NCBI GenBank assembly: GCA_027493525.1
Contig: JAOSKN010000003.1
Coordinates: 1,612,001 to 1,676,000 of the forward strand
Length of the DNA stretch: 64,000 nucleotides
Reading direction: 5' to 3'
Source of the DNA: Planctomycetota bacterium
GTDB lineage: Bacteria; Planctomycetota; SZUA-567; H5-PLA8
Part shown: positions 29,422-37,872 of the stretch, piece after piece
Layout: each line of letters starts with the position of its first letter
Numbering within the stretch: position 1 is the first letter of the stretch
Made by a program: the position numbers and the translations under genes
The notes under the pieces: model-generated
The model's input: only the letters and a program-made list of their open reading frames with translations
What the model was told of the DNA's origin: nothing
The model's database searches: none

Positions 29422-29709
29422 GGGGGTTGCGAAACCGAGAACCTGGGACTCACGTCCCGACCTATGGGCCGCTCCATTCTTTCCCTTCCTTACATCCCGT
29501 TTTCGAAAGAAACTTGCGGCAACTTGGCCCGCCAACCCCGCTTAGGTCGTCACACGGCCCGATGTTACAACCTGTTTGGAATTGGGAATTTATGAACGAA
29601 ACGCCGCCTCCGCTTCGTTACCACCTTTGAAACGCGAGGCCATGACGCAAACGCCTTTCTGAAACGTCACACGCCTGGTGCCGCATCGGGACGCGCACTA
29701 TATAAGGAG
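29422..29709. other. 288-base gap, no gene seen
   Basis: Lies between the esterase stop and the ribosome site of the beta-helix gene. I see no credible short gene, hairpin terminator or repeat. The stretch near 29570-29600 is richer in A and T than its surroundings and may carry the promoter of the beta-helix gene. Confidence 0.4.
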
Positions 29710-29715
29710 GTGAAC

Positions 29716-31434
29716 ATGGCCACGCATCCTTCCGCACCTCCCCGTCCATTCGTCAATCTCCGGCGGTTCATTCCGCATTCCGCATTCCGTATTCCGCATT
29801 TTCCGCGCCTCCGCGCCTCCGCGGTCTTATGGACCCTCGCCCTGGCCGTGCACGCCGGCGAACCCGCCAAGCCGCCGGAAATCATCGAACGCTTCGCGCC
29901 CGTGGACACGTCCAAGCCCGATCACGTCATCGGCTCCGGCAGCCCGCAGAGCGTCACGCTCGAGGCGCTCCAGGCGGCGCTGAATAAAGGCGGCGTGATC
30001 GTCTTCAACACCGGCGGCCAGCCCGTCACGCTCACCGTGACCAAGACCCTCAACATGTCCCAGCGCGCCAAGCCCACGGTCATCGACGGTCATCATCTCG
30101 TGACCCTCGACGGCGGCGGCGCCACGCGCATCCTCGAAAAGGAGTGGAAGACCGAACTGACCGTCCAGCGCCTCAGGTTCCAGCACGCGCGCACCGAAAA
30201 GGAAGGCGCGGCGATCTGGAACACCAACTGGGACGGGCGCATGAGCGTCATCGACTGCCAGTTCGAGGACTGCAAGACGACCTCGAAAGGCCCGGACATC
30301 GGCGGCGGGGCGATCCGCGTCACCGGGCAGAAGAACCTCATCGTCTCCAACTGCCGCTTTACCGGCTGCGAGGGCTCCAACGGCGGCGCCATCTGCACCA
30401 TCGGCTGCCAGATGACCCTTGTCGGCTGCAGCTTCTTCAACTGCCGCGCCTTCGGAAGCGGCGGCGGCGCCGACGCCGGGCCCAACGGCCAGGGCGGCAT
30501 CGGCGGTGCGGTCTACATCGACGGCGTCGACCAGAACGCCGACAAGAAGCTCCTCTACGTCGGCGACTGCCACTTCAAGGACAACAGCGCCGGCGCCCAC
30601 GCCGGCGCGATCTTCGGCTACACGCGCCCCAACCAGGATTCGGTGAGCGTCTACTACAACACGATCTTCGAGAACAGCTCGGTGGACAAGGTCGAAGGCT
30701 ACCGCGGCACCCACGGCGGCGCGATCTACAGCATGTACTGCCATCTCCACGTCGTGAACTGCACCTTCGCCAACAACAAATCGCCGAGCATCGGCGGCGC
30801 GATCTTCGGCGCCAAGCTGATCGACGAACACTACGCCAACTGCGAGTTCTACGGCAACGCGCCCGAGTTCCGCGGGACCGGCGAAAACGTGAGCCTCTCG
30901 CGGATGGCCGCGCCGCCCGCCGTCGCCGCCCTCGGCAGGCTGCCCGGCGCCCTCGACGGCCCCGGGACGCCGAAGAAGACCGCCGCCGCGGCCAAACCCG
31001 TCGCCGAGACGCTGCTCGCGCCCGAGCGCCCCGCCCCGCCGCCGAAGCGCGAGGCCTCCGCCGAGGCGCTCGCGAAGTTCACCGCCGAACTCCGCGCGCG
31101 CGCCCAGGCCGCGCTCGCCAAGAGCGTCCGCCCGCGCTTCACCCTCGCCAGCCTCAAGCAGGACGTCGAGATGCTCAAGGCCGGCGACGAGCAGGCGCTC
31201 ATCCAGATGCGCGGGGGCGGCGGGAAGCTCGACGTGGAATGGAAGCGCTTCACCCACGAGGACTGGCGCAACCTCGCGCTCGCCCTCGTGGACGAAGACT
31301 CGCCCGAAGATCACGCCCGCGCGGCCTTCTTCCTGCTCCTCACCGACAAACCCGACCTCGCCCGCGACCACCTCGACAAGGCCCGCGATAAAGCCGCCGC
31401 CGTCGAAGCGGCTTTCAGCGCCGCCACACCCTGA
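29716..31434 (+). CDS. secreted parallel beta-helix protein
   Basis: The protein has 572 residues. AAGGAGGT lies five bases before the ATG at 29716 and fixes the start. The unusually long arginine-rich n-region (residues 1-30) precedes a signal peptide core ending VHAGEP; both are encoded by repeats (heptamers 29769-29796, then CCGCGCCT units). Residues of about 70-390 form repeated coils with conserved GG-I and C-F turns (GGAIRVTG, GGAICTIG, GGAVYIDG, GGAIYSMY, GGAIFGAK), typical of right-handed beta-helix proteins such as pectate-lyase-like folds. A Pro/Ala linker near 400-440 leads to a helical C-terminal domain of about 110 residues that resembles the C-terminus of the next gene. It is exported; the likely substrate is a polysaccharide or the cell surface. 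Confidence 0.85.
   Translation: MATHPSAPPRPFVNLRRFIPHSAFRIPHFPRLRASAVLWTLALAVHAGEPAKPPEIIERFAPVDTSKPDHVIGSGSPQSVTLEALQAALNKGGVIVFNTGGQPVTLTVTKTLNMSQRAKPTVIDGHHLVTLDGGGATRILEKEWKTELTVQRLRFQHARTEKEGAAIWNTNWDGRMSVIDCQFEDCKTTSKGPDIGGGAIRVTGQKNLIVSNCRFTGCEGSNGGAICTIGCQMTLVGCSFFNCRAFGSGGGADAGPNGQGGIGGAVYIDGVDQNADKKLLYVGDCHFKDNSAGAHAGAIFGYTRPNQDSVSVYYNTIFENSSVDKVEGYRGTHGGAIYSMYCHLHVVNCTFANNKSPSIGGAIFGAKLIDEHYANCEFYGNAPEFRGTGENVSLSRMAAPPAVAALGRLPGALDGPGTPKKTAAAAKPVAETLLAPERPAPPPKREASAEALAKFTAELRARAQAALAKSVRPRFTLASLKQDVEMLKAGDEQALIQMRGGGGKLDVEWKRFTHEDWRNLALALVDEDSPEDHARAAFFLLLTDKPDLARDHLDKARDKAAAVEAAFSAATP
29769..29796. repeat. heptamer tract inside a signal sequence
   Basis: CATTCCG x3 and TATTCCG, head to tail, in the codons for the n-region of the beta-helix protein; the tract is followed at 29801-29824 by CCGCGCCT-type 8-bp units that encode the residues before the hydrophobic core. 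Confidence 0.9.
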
Positions 31435-31445
31435 ACGGCTTCAAA

Positions 31446-31592
31446 CCATGGAGACACGGAGGCACGGAGTTTGAAAGGGACCAGGATGCAAGAAACTCGA
31501 AGCTTGAATCCGCTGCGTGCGCCCGCGCGCCGCGTCCATGCTCGACCCATGGCTTTCAGTTCTCCGTGCCTCCGTGTCTCCGTGGCGATTGG
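31446..31592. repeat. palindromic element spanning a gene start
   Basis: The left arm (31446-31470, CATGGAGACACGGAGGCACG) and the right arm (about 31560-31592, TTCTCCGTGCCTCCGTGTCT followed by CCGTGG) are inverted copies. The start codon of the TIM-barrel protein lies between the arms and the right arm encodes the start of its signal peptide core (FSSPCLRVSVA). Confidence 0.88.
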
Positions 31593-33363
31593 AATTCTTC
31601 TCGGCTGCGTCGCCGCCGCCGCCAGCGACGCCGGCGACCCCGGCCGTGAAGCCCGCGCGAAGCTCCGCCAGGGGCTCCTCGACCATTTCCACTTCGGCAT
31701 CTGCGCCCCCGTCGAATGGTGCAACGAGACCCGCGACCAGAACGGCGCGAAATGGAAGTTCCGCCAGCAGTACTTCTCCGGCGGCGCGGCCAAGGACAAG
31801 TCCTGGGACAGCGTCTTCCTCAACCCCTGGAACAAATGGGTCAACCCCGACAAGCGCAAGGGCGTCTGGGCCGAGAACTTCATCAAGCCGACGATCGAGA
31901 ACGGCTACGTCCCCTGGATCACCTTCTACAACCTTGCGCAGTCCAACCCCGCCGACTACAAGCCCGGCCCCGCGCAGGCCGCCCCGGCCAACGCCGCCGT
32001 CGCCGAAACCATGAAGAGCTACTGGGAACAGGTCAAGCTGCTGATGCAGCTCTGCGACAAATTCAAGCCCCACCCCGTCGTCGTGCAGGTCGAGCCCGAC
32101 GAGTGGGGCCACCTGCTGCTCAGCAAGCGCGAGGGCAAGGCGCTCTTCCCCGAGAAGGTGGACGTGAAGGTCGGCTCCTGCGGCATGGAGGACGTGAAGG
32201 GCCTGCCCGACAACCTGGTCGGCTACGCCCAGGCCTGGTACAAATTACGTAATGCGTACGCGCCTTCCAACGTCCTGCTTGTGACCAACCCCTCGGCCTG
32301 GGACTGGCGCGGGAGCATGGCCGCCGAGAACTGGGTCGAGATCTTCAAGCAGTGCGGCGTGGACCAATGGGACGGCGCCGTCCTGGAGTTCGGCGACCGC
32401 GACCTCGGCTGCAGCGGCAAGGCTCCGCCCTACACCGAAGCCGACTACGTGACCCGCTTCGCTTCCTACGACCAGATGCTCAAGTGGATCGAGACGCTGC
32501 ACAAAGGCACGGGGCTCTGGGTCTGGATGTGGCAGGTCGCCATCGGCAACACGTACTTCAAGACTTGCAACCAGACCGACGGGCACTACTGCGACGGCAT
32601 CGCCCAGTCGATCCTCGAAGGCTACCCCGGCAATCCCACCATCGGCCGCTTCGCCGCCGCCGGCTGCGCGGGCTTCGTCTTCAACGCCGGGCAGGGCTTC
32701 CAGACCCATTGCACGGACGACAAGAAGGACGGCATCACCAACCCCGACCCGATCCCCGGCAACCTCGGCCACGAGTCGAAGTACGCCGACGACGACGGCG
32801 GATACATCCGCCTGCGCGTGGGCGAGTATTACAAGCAGCCCTTCAAGATGCTCGGCGGCGGCCCGCAGGTCGCCGCGGCCCCCGCCAAGTCGCCCGAGGC
32901 ATCCAGGCCCGCCGAGGCGCAAGCGCCGCCCAAGCCCGAGCCGCCGCCCAAGCCCAGCGTCGACCCGGCCAAGCTCGCCGAGTGGGATCCCAAGTTGAAG
33001 GAATGTCTCCGCCTGGCCGTGAAAGACGGCAAGGCCGTCAACGCCTACCTGCGCCTCTTCGGCCCGCAGGACCAGCTCAAGCGCTACCGCCTCGGCGCGG
33101 TGGGCGACGCCGACCTCCAGGTCCTCGTGCAGGGCAACAAGATGCCCGTGCCGTGGGCGAACCTCTCCGTCGCCGAGCGCGCCAACCTCGCCAAGGGCCT
33201 CGTCGAAGCCTTGGGCGAGGACGCGCCCGCGCTGGTCCTCGCCGGCGTCTACCTTGCCGCCGACGGCAACGCAGAGCAGTCCGACGAAGCCTTCGCCAAG
33301 GCCTCCTTAAAGGATGCCGCCGCCGTCAGCGCCGCCAAGGTCGCGCTGGGCCTGGCCCAATAG
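31486..33363 (+). CDS. secreted TIM-barrel hydrolase-like protein
   Basis: The protein has 625 residues from the ATG at 31486 (AAAGGGA upstream); an ATG at 31549 gives a shorter leader without a ribosome site. The signal peptide runs into SVAIGILLGCVAAAAS. The main part, to about residue 450, is rich in Trp, Tyr and Cys, with strand-like segments (HFHFGICAP, VPWITFYNLA, PVVVQVEPDEWG, NVLLVTNPSAWDW, GLWVWMWQVAIG, GCAGFVFNAGQG) spaced like a (beta/alpha)8 barrel; the Glu in VQVEPDEWG is a candidate catalytic acid. I cannot name a glycosidase family. A Pro-rich linker (APPKPEPPPKPSVDP) is followed by about 115 residues resembling the end of the preceding gene. The two lie 50 bases apart and probably form an operon. 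The repeat array begins 15 bases downstream. Confidence 0.8.
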   Translation: MQETRSLNPLRAPARRVHARPMAFSSPCLRVSVAIGILLGCVAAAASDAGDPGREARAKLRQGLLDHFHFGICAPVEWCNETRDQNGAKWKFRQQYFSGGAAKDKSWDSVFLNPWNKWVNPDKRKGVWAENFIKPTIENGYVPWITFYNLAQSNPADYKPGPAQAAPANAAVAETMKSYWEQVKLLMQLCDKFKPHPVVVQVEPDEWGHLLLSKREGKALFPEKVDVKVGSCGMEDVKGLPDNLVGYAQAWYKLRNAYAPSNVLLVTNPSAWDWRGSMAAENWVEIFKQCGVDQWDGAVLEFGDRDLGCSGKAPPYTEADYVTRFASYDQMLKWIETLHKGTGLWVWMWQVAIGNTYFKTCNQTDGHYCDGIAQSILEGYPGNPTIGRFAAAGCAGFVFNAGQGFQTHCTDDKKDGITNPDPIPGNLGHESKYADDDGGYIRLRVGEYYKQPFKMLGGGPQVAAAPAKSPEASRPAEAQAPPKPEPPPKPSVDPAKLAEWDPKLKECLRLAVKDGKAVNAYLRLFGPQDQLKRYRLGAVGDADLQVLVQGNKMPVPWANLSVAERANLAKGLVEALGEDAPALVLAGVYLAADGNAEQSDEAFAKASLKDAAAVSAAKVALGLAQ

Positions 33364-33377
33364 CCACCCGCCGGCAT

Positions 33378-33836
33378 GCACACGGGTGCATCTTTTTTAA
33401 GCTCTCGTAGATGTCGAAGGCGGGAACCGGGATTTGGACTCAGGACGCCGGGACGGAAGACGCCTCTAATGTGGCTCACCAACTCTCCCGGAGTCCGGAC
33501 ACCGGCCCCCGGGCACCTGCACACTGGTGCATCTTTTTTAAGCTCTCGTAGACATCGGCGGAAGGGAACGGGACCCTGACCCAGGGCTCCGAGAACGGGA
33601 GGCGCCTCTAAAGTGGCTCACCAACTCTCCCGGAGTCCGGACACCGACCCCCGGGTCCCTGCACACTGGTGCATCTTTTTTAAGCTCTCGTGGACGCCGA
33701 CGGCGGGGAACGGGACCCGAACTCAGGACCCTGGGAACGGCAAGCGCCTCTCGATTGGCTCGCCTGCCTCCCGGAGTCCGGACACCGGCCTCCGGGCCCC
33801 TGCACACTGGTGCATCTTTTTTAAGCTCTCGTGGAC
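33378..33836. repeat. 141-bp tandem repeat array, 3 units plus a partial
   Basis: The core TGCACACTGGTGCATC + TTTTTTAAGCTCTCGT begins at 33378, 33518, 33660 and 33801, giving periods of 140, 142 and 141 bases. Each unit also carries CCCGGAGTCCGGACACCGG and a stretch containing GGCTCACC. TGCAC-N4-GTGCA followed by TCTTTTTT looks like a short intrinsic terminator in every unit, and CCGGA-G-TCCGG is a second dyad. The array fills the gap between convergent genes (TIM-barrel protein and membrane protein). The translations of it on either strand are repetitive and not credible proteins. Confidence 0.93.
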
Positions 33837-33880
33837 AAGTCTCGCGAGGGACAGGCGGGCGCTGCCGCGGCGCGGATACC

Positions 33881-35326
33881 TCAAGCCGGCTGCTCCCCGC
33901 CCTCGGGCGGCGCGCCGGACGCCGGTTCGCCAGCCGGCTCGCCTTGGGGCGCGGCCTCGCCTTCGCTCGGACCGGCGGCGGCCGCCGGCGCGGCGCCTTT
34001 CGGCAGCAGCGGCTTGCGGCGCAGGCGCTTGGTGATCTGCGAGGCCGACTCTTCGTCCCGGCGCAACTGGCGCAGCACCACGATGAACCCGACCGCGGCG
34101 AGCGCCGCGATCGCCAGCACCACCGAGGTCGTGCCGTCGGACGGCGCCTCGTACTTCTTCACGTTCAGCGCGGCGTAGAGCGGCATCAGATCCCAGTTCT
34201 TGTCGGTGCGCACGAAGCTCCAGCGCTGGACGAACAGCCCCGTCCAGTCGACGAGGTCCGCGTTCTCCGCGTCGTCCTTGCTGATCAGATCCTTCATGCT
34301 CTGTGGCACCAGCACCGCGTAGTGCTTGTATTTGGCGTCCCGGCAGATCAGCAGCCAGGTGTAGCGGATGCCGCTCTTGTTCTCCGGGTCGGCCGTCCAG
34401 TTCAGGATCTGGTACTTGCGGATCAGGCTGCCCTGGAACCGGTACGGGACGCCGCGGTAGTCGCGGTAGTCGCCGAACATCACGTTGGAATACCCGGCCA
34501 CGGCCGCGGCGGGCTTCTCGTGCTTCGCCAGCAATTCCTGGCGCCGCCGCTCCGCGTACGCCTCGAACTTCTCCGGCGCGGATTCGCAGGTTCGCAGGAA
34601 GCGGTAAAAGAGGTACAGCACGCCCCGCGCCTCGCCGATCTCGTGGGCGTCCATCAGTCCCTGCTTCGAGTCCAGCTTCTCGTCGAAGACCATGTCGTAG
34701 GCGTCGGCCCAGTCCTCGCCCGCAGGGTCGAGATCCTCCAGCGGCTCGAACTCCGGCAACATGTCCTTGAACACGCGCTGGACGCCTTCCTTGAAGGAGT
34801 ACATCTTGCGTTCTTCGTCGAGTTCCCCGAGCGTCTTGGCGGCGCCGGTCTTGGCTTCGGCCTCGTCCTCGGGCGCAGGCTCGCCTCCCGTCTTGCCCTC
34901 TTCCGCGCCGGTCTTCGCGTGCTCCGCCGCGGGGACGTCGGCCTTCAACGGCTTGCCGTCCGGCCCGACCAGTTCGACGGGCCCGGAATCCGGATGCTGG
35001 GAAAACTTCGTCGAGGGCAGCGCAGGCTCCTTGTCGCGCGTAGCCTCCTCGATGTCGTGAATCATCCCCCGCGTGTTCGTCTTGGCCCTGTCGCGCACCA
35101 TGAAGATGCCGCCGCCGAGCACGACCGCCAGAACAAGCATGAAGCCCATGCGCTTGGAGAAAACGTCCGAGACGTTGGCGGGCTTCTGCTGCATCCACGA
35201 CATCTCGTCCACGCTCCGCGGCGCGTTGGAGTCTCGGCGCGCGCGCTCTTCCGCTTTCCGTGTGGCGCTGAATTTGGGGATCTCGGACAAAGTCCACCTC
35301 CCGGTCAGGTTCACGAGGTGCTTCAT
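33881..35326 (-). CDS. two-TM membrane protein, unknown family
   Basis: The protein has 481 residues; no ribosome site supports the Met at 35326, and Met43 is an alternative. A cytoplasmic-looking start of about 57 residues precedes membrane segment one (MGFMLVLAVVLGGGIFMV, about 61-78), an acidic low-complexity stretch, a soluble domain rich in aromatic residues (GVLYLFYRFLRTCE, YRGVPYRFQGSLIRKYQI, SGIRYTWLLICRDAKY), membrane segment two (SVVLAIAALAAVGFIVVL, about 400-420), and a basic then Pro/Ala/Glu-rich tail. No family recognised. The central domain probably faces the periplasm. Convergent with the TIM-barrel gene across the 141-bp array; divergent from the ZIP gene. Confidence 0.78.
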   Translation of the reverse strand: MKHLVNLTGRWTLSEIPKFSATRKAEERARRDSNAPRSVDEMSWMQQKPANVSDVFSKRMGFMLVLAVVLGGGIFMVRDRAKTNTRGMIHDIEEATRDKEPALPSTKFSQHPDSGPVELVGPDGKPLKADVPAAEHAKTGAEEGKTGGEPAPEDEAEAKTGAAKTLGELDEERKMYSFKEGVQRVFKDMLPEFEPLEDLDPAGEDWADAYDMVFDEKLDSKQGLMDAHEIGEARGVLYLFYRFLRTCESAPEKFEAYAERRRQELLAKHEKPAAAVAGYSNVMFGDYRDYRGVPYRFQGSLIRKYQILNWTADPENKSGIRYTWLLICRDAKYKHYAVLVPQSMKDLISKDDAENADLVDWTGLFVQRWSFVRTDKNWDLMPLYAALNVKKYEAPSDGTTSVVLAIAALAAVGFIVVLRQLRRDEESASQITKRLRRKPLLPKGAAPAAAAGPSEGEAAPQGEPAGEPASGAPPEGGEQPA

Positions 35327-35736
35327 GAGCTACAACGAACCGCCCGCCGATTCCTTCCCTTCCTTTTCGCGAATCTCCTCAACGCGGCCAAACCGGCGCC
35401 GTTCAAGGCTTTTTGCCATTATCCAACTCCATGCTCAACTATAGGTTATCGAATCGACGCCCACAAGCCGCCAACCTGCGAACCGGTATCCGCTAGCGGC
35501 GTTGAGCAACCGGCCCGTTGAGATTCGGTCGCTCCAACCTTGGCTCTCCCGGAGCGCGGATGGAATTCAATATCAGAATGCCTCGGCTAATTGATCCCAT
35601 TCGGCGCTGCCATGGCGGTTTTGAGAACACGTATAAGCATCGTTAAATAAATAAGTTATAAGAAAAATTCCAGATCGATTAACGACCCCTTCAGGTAGAT
35701 TTCTCTTGAGCTTGGGCAGGAATTTAGGAGCCGAAT
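35327..35736. other. 410-base divergent gap with AT-rich stretch
   Basis: No gene is seen. The right half (about 35560-35710) is much richer in A and T than the window average and contains TTGAGA (35621) and TAAATA (35644) 17 bases apart, a weak promoter reading towards the ZIP gene, which has AGGAG upstream of its ATG. Confidence 0.4.
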
Positions 35737-36483
35737 ATGCCATCCGAGATCCTGCTTCAAACCACCATGGCAAGCCTGCTCGCGTGCCTCGCCTGCGGCC
35801 TGGGCGCGCTGCCGCTCGCGATCCGGCGCCTGGACGTGCGGGGCCGCGTGCACTTGGGCTATGCCTTCGCCGCCGGACTGATGCTCGCGGCTTCGGTCCT
35901 GAACCTGATCGGCCCGGCGGTGCAGCAGGGGCAGGCGCTGGGCGTTCCCCTGCTCCTCCTTGGCCTGCTGGCCGGCTGCGCGTTCATGCACGCGGTGGAC
36001 CGGCATCTGCCCGACGGGCACGGCGCGCCCGTGATGGGACTGGGCTCGCGGCGCTCGCTGTTGATCTTCATCGCCATGACCTGCCACTCAATCCCCGAAG
36101 GCATGGCGGTGGGCGTCGGCTACGCCTCCGGCGTCGAGCATCTCGGGACGTGCCTGGCGTGGGCCATCGCGATCCACAACATCCCCGAGGGCCTCGCCAT
36201 CGCGCTGCCCGCGCGCGCCGAGGGCGCCTCGATCGCGCGCTGCTTCGTGCTGGCCGCGCTGAGCAGCGCCACGCAGCCGCTCGCGGCGATTCCCGCCGCG
36301 TGGGCCGTCTGGGTCTTCAAGCCGCTGCTGATCCCGGCGCTGGGCTTCGCCGCCGGCGCAATGATGTACCTGGTGCTGGTGGAACTGATCCCGGAAGCGC
36401 TGGCGCTCGGCCGCCGCCGGCCGTTCGTGTGGACCTTCATGAGCGGCTTCGGGCTGATGCTGCTGGCACAAACGGCGCTTTAG
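35737..36483 (+). CDS. ZIP-family metal transporter
   Basis: The protein has 248 residues with about seven or eight hydrophobic segments. The two metal-site motifs of the family are intact: HSIPEG (His117, Glu121) and HNIPEG (His147, Glu151). It should import zinc, iron or another divalent metal across the inner membrane. TTAGGAG lies just upstream of the ATG. It is followed ten bases on by the end of the convergent second sulfatase. Confidence 0.95.
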   Translation: MPSEILLQTTMASLLACLACGLGALPLAIRRLDVRGRVHLGYAFAAGLMLAASVLNLIGPAVQQGQALGVPLLLLGLLAGCAFMHAVDRHLPDGHGAPVMGLGSRRSLLIFIAMTCHSIPEGMAVGVGYASGVEHLGTCLAWAIAIHNIPEGLAIALPARAEGASIARCFVLAALSSATQPLAAIPAAWAVWVFKPLLIPALGFAAGAMMYLVLVELIPEALALGRRRPFVWTFMSGFGLMLLAQTAL

Positions 36484-36493
36484 CGCGAAGGCG

Positions 36494-37852
36494 CTACAGA
36501 CCCATCGGGCTGGCCTTCGTTCGCCCGCCTCTCCAACGGTCGTACTGCGGATCGGCGTAGCGGTCGAAGAAGGTCTCCAGGCGCGCGCGCAGTTCCGCTT
36601 CCAGGGCCGCGTGCTTCGGATCGCCGGCGAGGTTCGTGCGCTCGCCCGGGTCGTGGAGCATGTCGTAGAGTTCATGCGGGCCGCCCGGATGCCGCCTGGT
36701 GTACTTCCACGCCTCGGTGCGGATCATCCTCGTATTCTCGAAATCGTGAAAGATCGCGTCCGGCATCCGCGCTTCGCCCCCGCGCAGAGCGGCGGCGTAG
36801 CTGGTTCCCGGTCCGCGCGGCTTGGATGGGATCTCATCCGCCAGGCCCAGGTAATCCAGGAGCGTCGGGAAGAAATCGTAGTTGCAGGTCAGCGGCTTGA
36901 AGGTCCGCCCGGCCGGGATGCCCTGCGGATGCCGCCACAACATGGGGATATGCACGGCTTCCTCGAAGGTGTGCAGCGGCCGAGAGTGGTCGCCCATGCC
37001 CCACATGCCATGGTGCCCGGCGCAGAGGCCCTGATCGGCGGTGTAGACGACGAGCGTATGCTCGTCGAGCCCCAGCCGCGCCAGCGCCTCCAGGAGCCGC
37101 CCCACGCCGTCGTCCACGCCGCCGAGTGCCGCCGCATAGTTGCGCATCGCATCCGTGTTGTTCAGGAGGTCCACGTTCCGGCGCAGCCAGGGATGCTTGG
37201 GCTCGCGCGGGAAACTGGCCATCTCGCGATCCCGGTAATATGCCCAATGCCGGTTGCGATAGGGATCGAGCATCGACTGGGATAGCCCATACGGCCCGGT
37301 GTAAGGGACGTAGAGAAAGAAAGGCCGCGCGCGGTTCCGCTCGATGAACGCGATGGCATGGTCCGTGAAGACCTCGGTCACGTCCCGCGGCTCGACGTAC
37401 GTGGCCCCGTCTCGGATCAATACGTCGTTGACGAAACGCTCGGTATGCCCCGTTGGGCGCGTCAGCCAGTCCGTGAATCCCTTCTGAGGATGCAGGCTGT
37501 CGCCCAGGTGCCACTTGCCGGAAAGCCCGCAGACGTACCCCCGATCGGCAAAGATCTCGGGCAGGCCGCGAAACTCCCCGATCGTGCAGTACGCGTCCGG
37601 CCCCATCTGCGCGTCGGGCTTCTCCATGCCCAGGTACGTGTGGACGCCGTGCTGCGACGGGATCAGGCCGGTAAGGCACGTGGCGCGGCACGGCGAGCAG
37701 ACCGAGTTCACGCAGTACGCGCGCTCGCAGCGCAGGCCTTCCGCGGCGAGCCGGTCCAGGTGCGGCGTGCGGATGTCGGGGTTCCCGTGGGAGCCCAGCG
37801 TCCAGGCGCCCTGGTTGTCGGACATGATGAAGACGACATTCGGCGGCGGCAT
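36494..37852 (-). CDS. sulfatase (type I, CSPCR active site)
   Basis: The protein has 452 residues. PNVVFIMSDNQG places metal ligands Asp12 and Asn13, and the active-site segment is CSPCRATCLTG with Cys52 as the formylglycine precursor. The usual Ser of CxPSR is replaced by Cys55, a tolerated variant. TADQGLCAGHHGMWGMGDH is the second metal site. No signal peptide is seen. The two sulfatases of this window are not close relatives by eye. It probably removes sulfate from a glycan fragment. It lies 20 bases after the start of the YHS lipoprotein gene's downstream neighbour on the same strand (37873), so cotranscription from 38679 is possible. Confidence 0.95.
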   Translation of the reverse strand: MPPPNVVFIMSDNQGAWTLGSHGNPDIRTPHLDRLAAEGLRCERAYCVNSVCSPCRATCLTGLIPSQHGVHTYLGMEKPDAQMGPDAYCTIGEFRGLPEIFADRGYVCGLSGKWHLGDSLHPQKGFTDWLTRPTGHTERFVNDVLIRDGATYVEPRDVTEVFTDHAIAFIERNRARPFFLYVPYTGPYGLSQSMLDPYRNRHWAYYRDREMASFPREPKHPWLRRNVDLLNNTDAMRNYAAALGGVDDGVGRLLEALARLGLDEHTLVVYTADQGLCAGHHGMWGMGDHSRPLHTFEEAVHIPMLWRHPQGIPAGRTFKPLTCNYDFFPTLLDYLGLADEIPSKPRGPGTSYAAALRGGEARMPDAIFHDFENTRMIRTEAWKYTRRHPGGPHELYDMLHDPGERTNLAGDPKHAALEAELRARLETFFDRYADPQYDRWRGGRTKASPMGL

Positions 37853-37872
37853 GGCGATCCCGCGGGGATACG

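Noticed and set aside
33378..33836. CRISPR-like array
   Set aside because: Units are about 141 bases, not 25-40 with unique spacers, and no cas genes are present.
33376..34035. Repetitive proteins predicted from the 141-bp array
   Set aside because: The peptides repeat with the array, have no ribosome sites and differ in frame from unit to unit.
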